Below are positions 45,811-57,543 of a DNA stretch of 64,000 nucleotides, in pieces. The translations under genes and the position numbers were made by a program. A model generated the notes under the pieces. That model was not told the DNA's origin and did no database searches. It saw nothing but the letters and a program-made list of their open reading frames with translations. Each line of letters opens with the position of its first letter. Position 1 is the first letter of the stretch. Origin of the DNA: Sinorhizobium sp. BG8 (GTDB taxonomy: Bacteria > Pseudomonadota > Alphaproteobacteria > Rhizobiales > Rhizobiaceae). Location of the stretch: contig NZ_CP044011.1 in the NCBI RefSeq assembly GCF_016864555.1, positions 2,313,501 through 2,377,500 of the forward strand. The letters run 5' to 3'.

Positions 45811-47808
45811 ATGGATACGATCATCAAGGCCATAGTTTTCCTGCCGCTGATCGGTGCGCTGATCGCCGGCCTGGGCGGCGGCGCCATCGGCGCCAAGGCA
45901 TCCGAATACATCACCAGCGGCTTCATGATCATCGCCGCGGTTCTTTCCTGGATCGTGTTCTCCAACATGGCTCTTGGCCATGAAGAGATGGTCAGGGTCA
46001 GCGTCATGCGCTGGATCCAGTCTGGCACGTTCGACGTCGAATGGGCGTTCCGCGTCGACTCGCTGACGGCTGTGATGCTTGTCGTCGTGAACACGGTGTC
46101 GACGCTCGTCCACATCTACTCGATCGGCTACATGCATCACGATCCGCATCGCCCGCGGTTCTTCTCCTACCTGTCGCTGTTCACCTTCGCCATGCTGATG
46201 CTGGTGACGTCCGACAACCTGCTTCAGATGTTCTTCGGCTGGGAAGGCGTCGGCCTTGCCTCCTACCTGCTCATCGGTTTCTGGTACAAGAAGCCCTCGG
46301 CCTGCGCCGCTGCAATGAAGGCATTCATCGTCAACCGCGTCGGCGACTTCGGCTTCGCGCTCGGCATCTTCAGCGTCTTCGTCCTGTTCGGATCGGTGAA
46401 CCTCGAGACGATCTTTGCGTCCGCTGCCTCGTTCCTGCCTGCTGAAGGCGCGGCCGATACAGCTGAACCCATCATCAACCTCTTCGGGATGCACCTCGAC
46501 AAGGCCGACGCGATGACGGCGACCTGCCTGCTGCTCTTCATGGGCGCGATGGGTAAGTCGGCGCAGTTCCTGCTGCACACCTGGCTTCCGGACGCCATGG
46601 AAGGCCCGACCCCGGTCTCGGCTCTCATCCATGCCGCAACAATGGTGACCGCAGGCGTCTTCCTCGTCGCCCGCATGTCGCCCCTGTTCGAGCTTTCTCC
46701 GGATGCTCTGACCGTCGTCACCGTGATCGGTGCCATCACCGCCTTCTTCGCGGCGACCGTCGGCCTCGTGCAGAACGACATCAAGCGCGTGATCGCCTAT
46801 TCGACCTGCTCGCAGCTCGGCTACATGTTCGTCGCCCTCGGCGTCGGCGCCTATGGCGCGGCTATCTTCCACCTGTTCACGCACGCCTTCTTCAAGGCAC
46901 TTCTGTTCCTTGGTGCGGGCTCCGTTATCCACGCCGTCGATGGCGAGCAGGACATGCGTTACATGGGTGGCCTTCGCAAGCACATCCCCGTGACCTTCTG
47001 GATGATGACGATCGGCACGCTGGCCCTTACCGGCCTCGGCATCCCCGGTACGCTCATCGGCTTTGCGGGCTTCTTCTCTAAGGACGCCATCATCGAGTCG
47101 ACCTTCGCTTCGCACAGCGCGGTCTCCGGTTTCGCCTTCACGCTGCTGGTCATCGCCGCGCTCTTCACGAGCTTCTACTCGTGGCGCCTTGCCTTCCTTA
47201 CCTTCTTCGGCAAGCCGCGCGCTTCGTCGGACGTCATGCACCATGTGCATGAATCTCCGGCCGTGATGCTGGTTCCGCTCTACATCCTCGCCGCTGGCGC
47301 GGTGCTCGCGGGCGTGCTGTTCCACGACTACTTCTTCGGTCACCACTACGTCGAGTTCTGGAAGGGCGCGCTCTTCACGTCCGCCGAGAACGAGATCCTG
47401 GAGGAATATCACCACGTTCCCCTGTGGGTGAAGTGGAGCCCCTTCGTCGCCATGTCGCTCGGCTTCATCGTCTCCTGGTACATGTACATCCGCTCGCCGG
47501 AAACGCCGAAGTACCTGGCCGACCAGCATCGCGTGCTCTACAGGTTCCTGCTGAACAAGTGGTACTTCGACGAGCTCTATGATTTCCTCTTCGTCCGCCC
47601 CGCCATGTGGGTCGGCAAGTTCCTCTGGAAGAAGGGTGACGGTGCGGTCATCGACGGCCTCGGGCCGAACGGTGTCGCGGCTCGCGTCATCGACGTGACG
47701 GATCGCGTCGTCCGTCTCCAGACTGGTTACCTCTATCACTACGCATTCGCGATGCTGCTCGGAATTGCCGCACTCGCCACATGGATGATGCTCGGGAGTT
47801 CTCTCTGA
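45811..47808 (+). CDS. nuoL: NADH-quinone oxidoreductase subunit L
   Basis: A 665-residue antiporter-like proton-pumping subunit with the long lateral helix at the C-terminus. Key residues include the Glu in [17 protein letters not shown] and the Lys of [22 protein letters not shown]-type TM7 region. Its TGA overlaps the nuoM ATG (TGATG at 47806-47810). Confidence 0.97.
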   Translation: MDTIIKAIVFLPLIGALIAGLGGGAIGAKASEYITSGFMIIAAVLSWIVFSNMALGHEEMVRVSVMRWIQSGTFDVEWAFRVDSLTAVMLVVVNTVSTLVHIYSIGYMHHDPHRPRFFSYLSLFTFAMLMLVTSDNLLQMFFGWEGVGLASYLLIGFWYKKPSACAAAMKAFIVNRVGDFGFALGIFSVFVLFGSVNLETIFASAASFLPAEGAADTAEPIINLFGMHLDKADAMTATCLLLFMGAMGKSAQFLLHTWLPDAMEGPTPVSALIHAATMVTAGVFLVARMSPLFELSPDALTVVTVIGAITAFFAATVGLVQNDIKRVIAYSTCSQLGYMFVALGVGAYGAAIFHLFTHAFFKALLFLGAGSVIHAVDGEQDMRYMGGLRKHIPVTFWMMTIGTLALTGLGIPGTLIGFAGFFSKDAIIESTFASHSAVSGFAFTLLVIAALFTSFYSWRLAFLTFFGKPRASSDVMHHVHESPAVMLVPLYILAAGAVLAGVLFHDYFFGHHYVEFWKGALFTSAENEILEEYHHVPLWVKWSPFVAMSLGFIVSWYMYIRSPETPKYLADQHRVLYRFLLNKWYFDELYDFLFVRPAMWVGKFLWKKGDGAVIDGLGPNGVAARVIDVTDRVVRLQTGYLYHYAFAMLLGIAALATWMMLGSSL

Positions 47809-49319
47809 TGACCGATTGGCCCATTCTTTCCGCGGTCACCTTCCTTCCGCTCGTCGGTGTGGTGCTGCTGCTGCTGACGCGTGAAGACGGCGTCTACGGC
47901 CGGCGCAACATTCTGAACGTTTCTCTGCTGACGACGGTGTTCACCTTCCTGCTGTCGCTCTTCATCTGGGCCGGCTTCGATTATTCGAACCCGGGCTTCC
48001 AGATGATCGAGAAGCACGAGTGGCTCGGAACAGGCATTTCCTACCATCTGGGCGTCGACGGCATCTCCATGCTGTTCGTCATCCTGTCGACCTTCCTGAT
48101 GCCCTTCTGTGTTCTGGCGAGCTGGAACTCGATCGAGAAGCGCCTGAAGGAATACATGATCGCCTTCCTCATCCTGGAAGTGTTCATGGTCGGCGTGTTC
48201 GTATCGCTCGATATCGTGCTGTTCTACGTGTTCTTCGAAGCCGGTCTCATCCCGATGTTCATCATCATCGGCGTGTGGGGCGGCAAGGACCGTGTCTATG
48301 CCAGCTACAAGTTCTTCCTCTACACGCTCCTCGGCTCCGTGCTGATGCTGCTTGCCATTATGGCAATGTACTGGCAGGCAGGAACGACTGACATCACGGA
48401 ACTGCTCGCCTACCAGTTCCCGGCGCATATGCAGACGTGGCTATGGCTTGCCTTCTTCGCCTCCTTCGCGGTGAAGATGCCGATGTGGCCGGTCCACACC
48501 TGGCTTCCCGATGCGCACGTTCAGGCGCCGACCGCGGGTTCGGTCATCCTGGCTGGCATTCTCTTGAAGCTCGGCGGCTATGGCTTCCTGCGGTTCTCGC
48601 TCCCGATGTTCCCGCTGGCATCCGACTATTTCGCGCCGTTCGTCTTCACGCTGTCCGTCGTCGCGATCATCTACACCTCGTTGGTGGCGATGATGCAGGA
48701 CGACATCAAGAAGCTGATCGCCTACTCGTCGGTCGCCCACATGGGCTACGTGACCATGGGCATCTTTGCTGCCAACGTGCAGGGGGTCCAGGGCGCTCTG
48801 TTCCAGATGCTCTCCCACGGTATCGTCTCCGGCGCGCTCTTCCTCTGTGTCGGCGTGGTGTACGATCGGCTTCACACCCGCGAGATCGCGGCCTATGGCG
48901 GCCTCGTCAACAACATGCCGAAGTATGCCGTGGCCTTCATGGTGTTCACCATGGCTAACGTCGGTCTTCCGGGTACGTCGGGCTTCATCGGCGAAGTCAC
49001 CACCCTGCTTGGCGCATTCCGCACCAACACCTGGGTCGCCTTCTTCGCCACCACCGGTGTCATCCTGTCCGCAGCCTATGCCCTCTGGCTCTATCGCCGC
49101 GTGATATTCGGTGCGCTGGAGAAGGAAAGCCTGAAGGCGCTGCTCGACCTGTCGGCGCGCGAGAAGATCATTCTCTATCCTCTCGTTGCCCTGACGATCC
49201 TCTTCGGCGTCTATCCTGCACCGGTCTTCGATGCCACGGCGGCTTCGGTCGATGCGCTTCTTAATAACTACACCGCAGCTCTTGAGGCGGCGCAATCTGT
49301 TGCGCTGTCGATGAACTGA
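47808..49319 (+). CDS. nuoM: NADH-quinone oxidoreductase subunit M
   Basis: A 503-residue antiporter-like subunit. [40 protein letters not shown] and [12 protein letters not shown] are conserved pump elements. Start fixed by overlap with the nuoL stop; the frame is open nine codons upstream. Confidence 0.97.
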   Translation: MTDWPILSAVTFLPLVGVVLLLLTREDGVYGRRNILNVSLLTTVFTFLLSLFIWAGFDYSNPGFQMIEKHEWLGTGISYHLGVDGISMLFVILSTFLMPFCVLASWNSIEKRLKEYMIAFLILEVFMVGVFVSLDIVLFYVFFEAGLIPMFIIIGVWGGKDRVYASYKFFLYTLLGSVLMLLAIMAMYWQAGTTDITELLAYQFPAHMQTWLWLAFFASFAVKMPMWPVHTWLPDAHVQAPTAGSVILAGILLKLGGYGFLRFSLPMFPLASDYFAPFVFTLSVVAIIYTSLVAMMQDDIKKLIAYSSVAHMGYVTMGIFAANVQGVQGALFQMLSHGIVSGALFLCVGVVYDRLHTREIAAYGGLVNNMPKYAVAFMVFTMANVGLPGTSGFIGEVTTLLGAFRTNTWVAFFATTGVILSAAYALWLYRRVIFGALEKESLKALLDLSAREKIILYPLVALTILFGVYPAPVFDATAASVDALLNNYTAALEAAQSVALSMN

Positions 49320-49336
49320 CGACGGGACTTTCCGAC

Positions 49337-50779
49337 ATGACCGCTGATACAATCCTTGCCAGCCTTCAGCTCTCGACGCCCGAGATCATTCTTGCGCTTG
49401 GCGCGATGCTCCTGCTGATGATCGGTGTCTTCTCCGGCGAACGCTCGGCGAGCACGGTGACCGGCCTTGCCGTGGCCCTGCTCATCATTGCCGGCCTTTG
49501 GCTGGTGATGGTTACGGGTGAGGGGGCTGCCTATGGCGGCGCCTTCCTTTCGGATCCCTTCGCCAAGTTCATGAAGGTTCTTGCCCTGATCGGTTCCGTC
49601 ACCGCGATGGTGATGACCGTGGGGCATGCCCGCTCCGAGCAGATCGACCGGTTCGAGTTTCCCGTCCTGATCGTGCTGGCGACGCTCGGCATGATGCTGA
49701 TGATTTCGGCCAACGACCTGATTTCGGTCTACCTGGCGCTCGAACTTCAGTCTCTTGCCGCCTACGTCGTGGCGGCGATCAATCGCGACAGCCTCCGCTC
49801 GACGGAAGCTGGCCTGAAGTACTTCGTGCTGGGCGCGCTGTCCTCGGGCATGCTGCTCTACGGCATGTCGCTCATCTATGGCTTCACCGGCCACACCGGC
49901 TTTGAAGCGATTGCAACGGCGATCTCGACCGAAGGTCGCTCGCTCGGCCTCGTTTTCGGCCTCGTCTTCGTGCTTGCAGGTTTTGCCTTCAAGATCTCGG
50001 CGGTACCGTTCCACATGTGGACGCCGGACGTCTACGAGGGTGCTCCGACACCTGTGACCGCATTCTTCGCAGGTGCGCCGAAGGTGGCGGCGATGGCTAT
50101 GCTCGTGCGCATCGTTATCGAGGCGTTCGAACCGGTCGCTGCGGACTGGCAGCAGATCATCGTCTTCATCTCGATCGCCTCGATGCTGCTCGGCTCCTTC
50201 GCCGCGATCGGACAGCGTAACATCAAGCGTCTGATGGCCTATTCGTCCATCGGTCACATGGGCTACGCGCTTGTCGGTCTTGCCGCAGGTTCGATGGCCG
50301 GTGTGCGCGGCGTCGCACTCTACATGCTCATCTACATGATCATGACGCTGGGTACGTTCGCCTGCATCCTCGCGATGCGTCGCAAGGAAGGCGGCAACGT
50401 CGAGAACGTCGATGACCTTGCTGGGCTCTCGACCACGAACCCCTTCATGGCGACGGTCCTGACCATCCTGATGTTCTCGCTGGCTGGCATCCCGCCGCTT
50501 GCAGGCTTCTTCGCCAAGTACTTCGTCTTCATGGCGGCGATCGAGGCGCATCTCTATGCGCTTGCCATCATCGGCGTGCTCGCTTCCGTTGTTGGCGCTT
50601 ACTATTACCTGCGCATCATCAAGGTGATGTGGTTCGACGAGGCGACGGGCGAGTTCGCCCGCACCGCCGGTGAACTGAAGCTGGTGTTCGGCCTGGCCGG
50701 TCTCTTCGTTGCCGGCTACGTGCTGATCGGTGGCCCGATCGGGGCTGCCGCCGAGGCCGCCGCGCGGACGTTCTTTTGA
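49337..50779 (+). CDS. nuoN: NADH-quinone oxidoreductase subunit N
   Basis: A 480-residue antiporter-like subunit, last of the operon. Conserved [35 protein letters not shown] and [16 protein letters not shown] are present. The stop codon overlaps the TTG start proposed for birA, so birA is probably on the same transcript. Confidence 0.97.
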   Translation: MTADTILASLQLSTPEIILALGAMLLLMIGVFSGERSASTVTGLAVALLIIAGLWLVMVTGEGAAYGGAFLSDPFAKFMKVLALIGSVTAMVMTVGHARSEQIDRFEFPVLIVLATLGMMLMISANDLISVYLALELQSLAAYVVAAINRDSLRSTEAGLKYFVLGALSSGMLLYGMSLIYGFTGHTGFEAIATAISTEGRSLGLVFGLVFVLAGFAFKISAVPFHMWTPDVYEGAPTPVTAFFAGAPKVAAMAMLVRIVIEAFEPVAADWQQIIVFISIASMLLGSFAAIGQRNIKRLMAYSSIGHMGYALVGLAAGSMAGVRGVALYMLIYMIMTLGTFACILAMRRKEGGNVENVDDLAGLSTTNPFMATVLTILMFSLAGIPPLAGFFAKYFVFMAAIEAHLYALAIIGVLASVVGAYYYLRIIKVMWFDEATGEFARTAGELKLVFGLAGLFVAGYVLIGGPIGAAAEAAARTFF

Positions 50780-51543
50780 GCACGTTTGACGGCCCCCGCC
50801 GGATGTCGCTCGACGACTTCCGGCACGAGGCGCTGGCTGAAACCGGCTCCACGAATACGGAATGCCTGGAGCGCGCCCGAAACGGCGCGCTTTCAGGTCT
50901 TTGGATAACGGCAGAGCGTCAGACCGTCGGGCGTGGCCGGCGCGGCCGCCCGTGGCAGTCGGAGGCAGGAAACCTCTACGCCTCGCTGCTCCTGGTCGAT
51001 CCGGCGCCGCATGCGAGCCTTGCCTCCCTGCCGCTCGCCGTAGCGGTCGCCGTGCAGTCGGCAATCTCGTGCGTGATGCCGGTCGCCGCGCCGAGCGTTC
51101 TGATCAAGTGGCCGAACGACATTCTAGTCGAGCGCAGGAAGGTCTGCGGCATTCTCGTGGAGAGCGAGACGATGAGGGACGGGCGCCAGGCAGTGGTGAT
51201 CGGTTGCGGCATCAATGTCGCCGTTGCACCTGACGTGGGTCTCTATCCGGTTGCGACGCTTCGGGAGTTCGGTGCATCTGCGTCGCCCCAGGAGCTCTTC
51301 GCCCACCTTTTCCGGGAGATGGCGGATGTGCTCGCGCTCTGGGACAGCGGTCGGGGCATCGATGAGATCATGGTGCGATGGCGCAAGGTCGCGGGCGGGA
51401 TCGGCGAGAGGATCACGGTGAATCTGCCGGACCGTTCAATTTCCGGGCTTTTCGCGGGAATTGATGATACAGGACTGCTTAAACTAGAAATGGACGATGG
51501 CAGCACACGCCTGATCGCCGCTGGCGATGTATTTTTCGGATAG
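50776..51543 (+). CDS. birA: Biotin--[acetyl-CoA-carboxylase] ligase
   Basis: A 255-residue monofunctional ligase: no N-terminal DNA-binding domain. Biotin-binding segment [14 protein letters not shown]/biotin loop [30 protein letters not shown] and the C-terminal SH3-like subdomain ([16 protein letters not shown]) are present. It activates biotin with ATP and attaches it to carboxylase carrier domains. The TTG at 50776 overlaps the nuoN stop by four bases; an ATG at 50803 is an alternative start giving a protein nine residues shorter. Confidence 0.94.
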   Translation: MSTFDGPRRMSLDDFRHEALAETGSTNTECLERARNGALSGLWITAERQTVGRGRRGRPWQSEAGNLYASLLLVDPAPHASLASLPLAVAVAVQSAISCVMPVAAPSVLIKWPNDILVERRKVCGILVESETMRDGRQAVVIGCGINVAVAPDVGLYPVATLREFGASASPQELFAHLFREMADVLALWDSGRGIDEIMVRWRKVAGGIGERITVNLPDRSISGLFAGIDDTGLLKLEMDDGSTRLIAAGDVFFG

Positions 51544-51560
51544 TTGGAATAAAGCAAAAA

Positions 51561-53228
51561 ATGGCAAAACAAGAAGAACTGGTGTTCGTACCGCTCGGCG
51601 GCGTCGGCGAGATCGGCATGAACCTCGGGCTCTACGGCTATGGTCCGCGCGGAAACCGCCAGTGGCTCATGGTCGATTGCGGCGTGACCTTTCCGGGGCC
51701 GGAGCTTCCGGGCGTCGATCTTGTATTGCCGGATATCCGGTTTCTGGCCGAGGAACGCAAGAACCTCAAGGGCATCGTCATCACCCATGCCCATGAGGAC
51801 CACTATGGCGGCCTGAACGAGCTGTGGCCGGGATTGAACGTGCCGGTCTATGCCTCGCCGTTCACGGCCGGCATGCTCGAGGCAAAGCGTGACTACGAAC
51901 GCAGCCGTGGCGACATCCCGATCACGATTTTCAAGCAGGGCGACCGCATCAACATCGGGCCATTCGAGGTGGAAGCCGTCGGCGTCAACCATTCCATCCC
52001 CGAGCCGATGTCTCTTGTGATCCGCACTCCGCTCGGAAATGTTGTCCATACGGGCGACTGGAAAATCGACCTGGCACCGTCGCTTGGGCCTCTGACGGAC
52101 GAGGCGCGTTTCCGGGCGATCGGAGACGAGGGCGTGTTGGCACTCGTTTGCGATTCCACGAATGCACAGCGTGACGGCGTGTCCCCGTCCGAACAGGAAG
52201 TTTCGGAGAGCCTGCGCCAGATCATCGAAAAAGCCGAGGGCAGGGTGGCGATCACCACCTTCTCCTCGAATGTTGGCCGTATTCGCTCGATCGCGGAAGC
52301 CGCGGAAGCTGCCGGCCGCGAGGTTCTTCTTCTCGGCAGTTCGATGAAGCGCGTGACCAACGTTGCGCGCGACATTGGCCTGATGGAAGGACTGAAGCCC
52401 TTTATCGCGGAAGACGAGTTCGGCTACATTCCGCGTGACAAGGTCGTGGTCATCCTGACCGGCAGCCAGGGTGAGCCCCGCGCGGCGCTTGCGAAGATCG
52501 CGCGCGACGAAATGCGTGACGTCGCCTTCACGGCCGGCGACACGGTCATTTTCTCGTCGCGCGCCATTCCGGGCAACGAGAAGGCGATCAACGACATCAA
52601 GAACGGCCTCATCGAACAGGGTCTCCATATCGTGACGGACAGCGAGGCACTCGTGCACGTCTCGGGTCATCCACGCCGCAACGAATTGCAGCAGATGTAT
52701 GCCTGGACCCGCCCGCAGATGGTGGTACCCGTTCACGGCGAGGCGGCGCATCTGACCGCGCAGGCGGAACTCGCCGAACAGTCCGGCGTCCTGTCGGTCC
52801 CAAGGGTGCGCAACGGCAACATCCTGCGGCTTGCTCCGGGGCCGGCGGAAGTCATCGGCGAGGCGCCGCACGGGCGTATCTTCAAGGACGGCAACCTCAT
52901 CGGGGACTACGAGGAGATGGGGATCGGCGATCGCCGCAAGCTCTCCTTCGTCGGCCACGTCTCGGTCAATGTCATCCTGGACGAGCGCTATGATTTCCTC
53001 GGCGATCCGGAGGTGGAGCCCTACGGCTTGCCCGAGTTCGACGACGAGGGCGAGGACATGGGCGATACGCTCTATGACGCGGTACTGGGTGCCGTCGAGA
53101 GCATTCCCCGCGCGCGACGCAAGGATCTCGCGACCGTCAGGGAGGCCGTGCGCCGGGCCGTTCGGGCAATGGCAAACGACACCTGGGGCAAGAAGCCCGT
53201 CGTCACGGTCTTCGTGACGAAGGTATGA
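51561..53228 (+). CDS. rnj: Ribonuclease J
   Basis: A 555-residue metallo-beta-lactamase/beta-CASP ribonuclease. Metal ligands are in THAHEDHYGG, VNHSIPEPM and VVHTGDWKID; beta-CASP motifs follow (VCDSTNA, TFSSNVGR, GSQGEPRAAL, HVSGHPRR, PVHGEAAHL). A C-terminal domain completes the RNase J layout. It combines endonuclease and 5'-3' exonuclease activities in RNA maturation and decay. Gene order birA-rnj-mce is conserved in rhizobia. Confidence 0.95.
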   Translation: MAKQEELVFVPLGGVGEIGMNLGLYGYGPRGNRQWLMVDCGVTFPGPELPGVDLVLPDIRFLAEERKNLKGIVITHAHEDHYGGLNELWPGLNVPVYASPFTAGMLEAKRDYERSRGDIPITIFKQGDRINIGPFEVEAVGVNHSIPEPMSLVIRTPLGNVVHTGDWKIDLAPSLGPLTDEARFRAIGDEGVLALVCDSTNAQRDGVSPSEQEVSESLRQIIEKAEGRVAITTFSSNVGRIRSIAEAAEAAGREVLLLGSSMKRVTNVARDIGLMEGLKPFIAEDEFGYIPRDKVVVILTGSQGEPRAALAKIARDEMRDVAFTAGDTVIFSSRAIPGNEKAINDIKNGLIEQGLHIVTDSEALVHVSGHPRRNELQQMYAWTRPQMVVPVHGEAAHLTAQAELAEQSGVLSVPRVRNGNILRLAPGPAEVIGEAPHGRIFKDGNLIGDYEEMGIGDRRKLSFVGHVSVNVILDERYDFLGDPEVEPYGLPEFDDEGEDMGDTLYDAVLGAVESIPRARRKDLATVREAVRRAVRAMANDTWGKKPVVTVFVTKV

Positions 53229-53284
53229 CCACCTGACGGCTGCTGCCTGCGGCCGTAACCACTTTGTGACCGGGAGAAGAAGTG

Positions 53285-53689
53285 ATGCTAGGCCGCGTGA
53301 ATCACATCGCGATTGCCGTTCCGGATCTCGCTACTGCGGCCGGCTCCTATCGTGATGTTCTCGGTGCAACGGTCACCGCCCCCCAGGCCCTTCCCGAGCA
53401 CGGCGTGACGGTCGTCTTCGTGGAACTTCCGAACACCAAGGTCGAGCTGCTGGAGCCGCTCGGGGAGGCGTCGCCCATCGCCTCCTTCCTCGAGAAGTCG
53501 CCGTCCGGCGGCATGCACCACGTGTGCTACGAAGTGGAGGACATCCTCGCGGCACGCGACAGGCTGGTCGAGGGTGGAGCGCGCATTCTTGGGGACGGTA
53601 ACCCGAAGATCGGTGCCCACGGAAAGCCGGTTCTGTTCCTCCACCCCAAGGACTTCTTCGGTACGCTGATCGAGCTTGAGCAGGTGTGA
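53285..53689 (+). CDS. mce: Methylmalonyl-CoA epimerase
   Basis: A 134-residue vicinal-oxygen-chelate enzyme. Metal ligands His7 (RVNHIAIAV), His79 (GGMHHVCYEV) and Glu130 (GTLIELEQV) match the family. It interconverts (R)- and (S)-methylmalonyl-CoA in propionate metabolism. The frame begins GTG ATG; the ATG at 53285 is chosen because of GGGAGAAG just upstream. Confidence 0.93.
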   Translation: MLGRVNHIAIAVPDLATAAGSYRDVLGATVTAPQALPEHGVTVVFVELPNTKVELLEPLGEASPIASFLEKSPSGGMHHVCYEVEDILAARDRLVEGGARILGDGNPKIGAHGKPVLFLHPKDFFGTLIELEQV

Positions 53690-53821
53690 CAGCACGTCGC
53701 TTGCATCGGGTTTGAATTCGATCGCCGGCGGGGGTATTAGAAGCCGCACCGGCGTCACGTTTCGCCATTGCCATCGGTCAGGGCTTGCCGGAGAGACGCA
53801 GGCCCATCAAGGACGCATTCG

Positions 53822-54091
53822 ATGCAGTTATTCTCGATCTTCGCCGTCTATTTCATCGTCTGGTGGCTGACCCTCTTTGCGGTTCTGCCATTCGGCCTGA
53901 AGACCCAGGCGGAAGAAAACGAGGTCGTGCTGGGAAGCGTGGAGAGCGCGCCCGCCCGTTTCCGCGCTGGCCGGGTAGTCCTGATGACGACCATCGTCTC
54001 CGCGATCATCTACGGCTGTTGGTATGTCGCTTCGGTGAAGTACGGCTATGGCATCGACTCCATCCCGCAATTCGCACCGAAATTTGACTGA
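53822..54091 (+). CDS. DUF1467-family membrane protein
   Basis: An 89-residue protein with two TM helices (about residues 5-24 and 52-71) and the conserved loop LPFGLKTQAEENEVVLGSVESAP between them. This family sits next to mce and proS in rhizobia. Function unknown. The start MQLFSIFAVYF is preferred to an upstream in-frame ATG at 53768, which would put a hydrophilic stretch before the first helix. Confidence 0.85.
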   Translation: MQLFSIFAVYFIVWWLTLFAVLPFGLKTQAEENEVVLGSVESAPARFRAGRVVLMTTIVSAIIYGCWYVASVKYGYGIDSIPQFAPKFD

Positions 54092-54446
54092 TCCCAAGAC
54101 GGGGTTGGAGATGTGACGGGCGCACGCTTGTCTTGCCTCCGACAAAGGGATGCCGGATCGGCAACGCGTGTCGCGCCTCAATCATTGGTATAGGTGCGAC
54201 TACCCCTCGGAATATGCGGCCCGGACGTTTTTTTCATTTTTTTCGTCCAGCTGGAATTTGTACCCTGAATCGGTTCATTCGCTTGTTGGCACCTACGCCT
54301 TCCGCCGTATGTCGGTGGATGCGAACCGGGTACATTTCGACCATTGGTAGCAAGAAAATCATACAAATCCGCCGGACGGGTGAAATTTGCCGACGCGTTG
54401 TCACAAATCTGTAATAGCGGGCTTCTAAAGCGGTTTCGAGAAGGCA

Positions 54447-54476
54447 AAAAAAAACAAGGCTGAAAGCCCTGTTTTT
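54447..54476. terminator. Bidirectional rho-independent terminator
   Basis: Eleven-base stem AAAACAAGGCT (54451-54461) / AGCCCTGTTTT (54465-54475) with one G-U pair and a GAA loop, with an A-run before and a T-run after it. It would end transcripts coming from mce and the DUF1467 gene. Confidence 0.75.
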
Positions 54477-54673
54477 AAAGTATCGCGTGATCTTTATCCG
54501 TTGCCGGTGGCAGCGTCTGCGCGCGCCAAAGATCTGATCCTCCCAAGACTTGACCGCGAAAATGACAGGAATTTGTACTCCCTGCCTCTTTTGTGGCCTG
54601 AACCTAGCCCAAACCTTAGGCGTTGTCATCCGCTTTTTTTGCATTTTTGATACACTGGAATATTTTTTTTCCG

Positions 54674-54702
54674 TTGACAAACTTCCCGCAATTTCCGTTA
54701 TT
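54674..54702 (+). promoter_or_regulatory. Candidate promoter of proS
   Basis: TTGACA at 54674-54679, 17-base spacer and GTTATT at 54697-54702, in a T-rich context about 180 bases before proS. The -35 is exact and the -10 only partial. Confidence 0.35.
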
Positions 54703-54884
54703 GACGGGCTCTTTTTCGAGCCGGCTTACGAAGCTCCGGTTGCCGCACCTTCGCAGTTCAAGATTGCCGTCCGAGACCCTTCCGCCGGGTTCCCTTCCTG
54801 CGATGAAGCGTTTATGTACGCGTGAAAATCAACGTCGTTTCGCCCGATTCTTCGTTTAGGCGGAAGCATCAACTGGACCCTGCC

Positions 54885-56210
54885 ATGCGCCTCTCTCGCT
54901 TTTTCATGCCCATTCTGAAGGAAAACCCCAAGGAGGCGGAGATCGTCTCGCACCGGTTGATGCTTCGCGCCGGCATGATCAAGCAGAATTCCTCCGGCAT
55001 CTATACATGGCTGCCGCTGGGTAAGCGCGTGCTCGACAAGGTCAATGCGATCATCCGTGAGGAACAGAACCGCTCCGGCGCAGTCGAACTGCTGATGCCG
55101 ACGCTGCAGTCTGCCGAGCTCTGGCAGGAAAGCGGCCGCTATGATGCCTACGGCAAGGAGATGCTGCGCATCAAGGACCGGCAGGACCGGCCGATGCTCT
55201 ATGGTCCGACCAACGAAGAGATGATCACGGACGTGTTCCGTTCCTACGTCAAGTCCTACAAGGACCTGCCGCTCAATCTCTACCATATCCAGCTCAAGTT
55301 CCGTGACGAGATCCGTCCGCGTTTCGGCACCATGCGATCGCGCGAATTCCTGATGAAGGACGCCTACTCCTTCGACCTTGACCGCGAAAGCGCGGAGCAC
55401 GCTTACAATCGTATGTTCGCTGCCTACCTGCGTACCTTCTCGCGCATGGGACTGCGCGCCATTCCGATGCGCGCCGACACGGGTCCGATCGGGGGCAATC
55501 TCAGCCACGAGTTCATCATCCTGGCGGAGACCGGCGAGTCCGAAGTGTTCTGCCACAAGGACTTCCTGAACTTCGACATTCCGGACGTGGATACCAATTT
55601 CGACGACGTTGCGGGTCTCCGCGGCATCTTCGACAAGTGGACCTCCCTCTACGCCGCAACGTCCGAAATGCACGATGCGGACGCGTTCGACGCCATCCCC
55701 GAGGGTGAACGGCTTTCGGCCCGCGGTATCGAGGTCGGCCATATCTTCTATTTCGGCACAAAATACTCCGAGCCGCTGGGCGCGAAGGTACAAGGCCCCG
55801 ACGGCAAGGAGCATCCGGTCCACATGGGCTCCTATGGCATCGGACCGACCCGTCTCGTGCCGGCGATCATCGAAGCATCGCACGATGAGAACGGCATCAT
55901 CTGGCCGAAGGCGGTCGCCCCCTTCGAAGCGATCATCATTAACATGAAGGCCGGCGACGCAGGCTGCGACGGTGCCTGCGAGCAGATCTATACGGCGCTC
56001 CGCAACGCGGGCGTCGATGCCCTCTATGACGACACGGACGACCGGGCAGGGACCAAGTTCGCCACGGCCGACCTCATCGGTGCGCCCCTTCAGATCATTG
56101 CCGGCCCGCGTTCCGTCGCGAATGGCGAAGTGGAAGTGAAGGACCGCAAGACCGGCGCACGCGAGACCCTGACCGTCGAGGCGGCGATCGCCCGAGTGAC
56201 GGCTAACTGA
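54885..56210 (+). CDS. proS: Prolyl-tRNA synthetase
   Basis: A 441-residue class II synthetase of the short type without the editing INS domain, as in other alphaproteobacteria. Motif 1 region [30 protein letters not shown], motif 2 [25 protein letters not shown] (given in part), and motif 3 [15 protein letters not shown] are present, with a C-terminal anticodon-binding domain (INMKAGD ... [18 protein letters not shown]). The frame extends 21 codons upstream, but MRLSRFF is the family N-terminus. Confidence 0.96.
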   Translation: MRLSRFFMPILKENPKEAEIVSHRLMLRAGMIKQNSSGIYTWLPLGKRVLDKVNAIIREEQNRSGAVELLMPTLQSAELWQESGRYDAYGKEMLRIKDRQDRPMLYGPTNEEMITDVFRSYVKSYKDLPLNLYHIQLKFRDEIRPRFGTMRSREFLMKDAYSFDLDRESAEHAYNRMFAAYLRTFSRMGLRAIPMRADTGPIGGNLSHEFIILAETGESEVFCHKDFLNFDIPDVDTNFDDVAGLRGIFDKWTSLYAATSEMHDADAFDAIPEGERLSARGIEVGHIFYFGTKYSEPLGAKVQGPDGKEHPVHMGSYGIGPTRLVPAIIEASHDENGIIWPKAVAPFEAIIINMKAGDAGCDGACEQIYTALRNAGVDALYDDTDDRAGTKFATADLIGAPLQIIAGPRSVANGEVEVKDRKTGARETLTVEAAIARVTAN

Positions 56211-56222
56211 TCCGGAGACATC

Positions 56223-57530
56223 ATGGCAGAGGCAGCGAGCGGCGAAGTTGAGAGGCCGGTGGAAAGCCGGCTGGCAAGCCGCCCGTTTTCCGCTTTCGAA
56301 CGAATGGTCGCCTGGCGCTACCTGCGGTCCCGCCGCAAGGAAGCGTTTATTTCGGTCATCGCGGGTTTCTCCTTCATCGGCATTATGCTCGGCGTGGCGA
56401 CGCTCATCATCGTGATGGCGGTGATGAACGGTTTCCGTACGGAACTCATCTCGCGAATTCTGGGCATCAACGGCCACATGATCGTGCAGCCGATCGACGG
56501 GCCGCTGGATAATTACGCTGCGCTCGCCGAGAAGTTCTCCGCGGTGCCCGGCGTGACCATGGCCATCCCGCTCGTCGAGGGGCAGACGCTGGCTTCCGGG
56601 CCGGGCGGCGCGGGTACCGGCGCGCTGGTCCGCGGCATTCGCGCCGAAGACCTGACCAAGATGAAGATGGTCTCGGACCATATCAAGGAAGGCGATCTCG
56701 TCGGTTTTGCTGCCGGTAACGGCGTGGCGATTGGCGCCCGCATGGCCGAGGCGCTCGGCATCCGAGCAGGTCAGCAGATAACGCTGGTGGCGCCCGAGGG
56801 TGACGTCACGCCGCTCGGCGTCAATCCTCGCGTGAAGAGCTATCCCGTTTCGGCTGTCTTCGAGATCGGCATGTCGGAATACGATGCATCGATCATCTAC
56901 ATGCCGCTGGAAGAGTCGCAGCTCTACTTCAATGCCGAAGGCATCGTGCAGTCGATCGAGCTTTTCGTTTCCGATCCTGATCGCATAGACGACCTGCGCG
57001 AATCCGTGGAGGCGGCGGCCGGGCGGCAGATCTACATAACCGACTGGCGGCAGCGCAATCGCACCTTCTTCTCCGCGCTTGAAGTCGAGCGGAACGTGAT
57101 GTTCATGATCCTGACGCTGATCGTGCTGGTGGCCGCGCTCAACATCATCTCCGGCCTCATCATGCTGGTGAAGGACAAGGGCAGCGATATCGCAATCCTG
57201 CGCACCATGGGTGCGAGTTCCGGGGCGATCATGCGGATCTTCTTCATGACCGGGGCCGCGATCGGCACGGTCGGAACATTCGCGGGCGTGCTTCTCGGCG
57301 TCATCGTCTGCCTCAATGTCGAATCGATCCGCCAGTTCTTTTCCTGGATCTCGGGGACGACGCTGTTCAACCCCGAGCTCTACTTCCTGAGTCAGCTGCC
57401 GGCCGACATGAACGCAGGCGAAACCGTCTCCGTCATCGTCATGGCACTTCTCCTCTCCTTCCTGGCGACCATCTTCCCGGCGTGGCGCGCATCCAGGCTC
57501 GATCCCGTCCAGGCCCTTCGTTACGAATAG
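56223..57530 (+). CDS. lolC: Lipoprotein-releasing ABC transporter permease
   Basis: A 435-residue LolC/LolE-type permease. One N-terminal TM helix ([20 protein letters not shown] region), a large periplasmic domain (about 60-285) and three C-terminal helices ([52 protein letters not shown]) are present; it ends [13 protein letters not shown]. It extracts outer-membrane lipoproteins from the inner membrane for transfer to LolA. Starts 12 bases after proS and 13 bases before lolD. In alphaproteobacteria one permease usually serves as LolC and LolE together. Confidence 0.93.
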   Translation: MAEAASGEVERPVESRLASRPFSAFERMVAWRYLRSRRKEAFISVIAGFSFIGIMLGVATLIIVMAVMNGFRTELISRILGINGHMIVQPIDGPLDNYAALAEKFSAVPGVTMAIPLVEGQTLASGPGGAGTGALVRGIRAEDLTKMKMVSDHIKEGDLVGFAAGNGVAIGARMAEALGIRAGQQITLVAPEGDVTPLGVNPRVKSYPVSAVFEIGMSEYDASIIYMPLEESQLYFNAEGIVQSIELFVSDPDRIDDLRESVEAAAGRQIYITDWRQRNRTFFSALEVERNVMFMILTLIVLVAALNIISGLIMLVKDKGSDIAILRTMGASSGAIMRIFFMTGAAIGTVGTFAGVLLGVIVCLNVESIRQFFSWISGTTLFNPELYFLSQLPADMNAGETVSVIVMALLLSFLATIFPAWRASRLDPVQALRYE

Positions 57531-57543
57531 GAAGACCATTTCC

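Larger units (their letters stand above)
54092..54884. other. Long AT-rich intergenic region upstream of proS
   Basis: 793 bases with several T/A runs (about 54229-54243, 54446-54476, 54636-54670) and no believable protein-coding frame. It contains a bidirectional terminator (54447-54476), a PHO-box-like element TTGTCAC-AAAT-CTGTAAT (54398-54415) and a candidate proS promoter (54674-54702). A small-RNA gene is possible but no known RNA family was recognised. Confidence 0.6.

Noticed and set aside
54133-54414. 93-codon frame in the proS upstream region
   Set aside because: AT-rich, unusual amino-acid mix, no ribosome-binding site; overlaps the PHO-like element.
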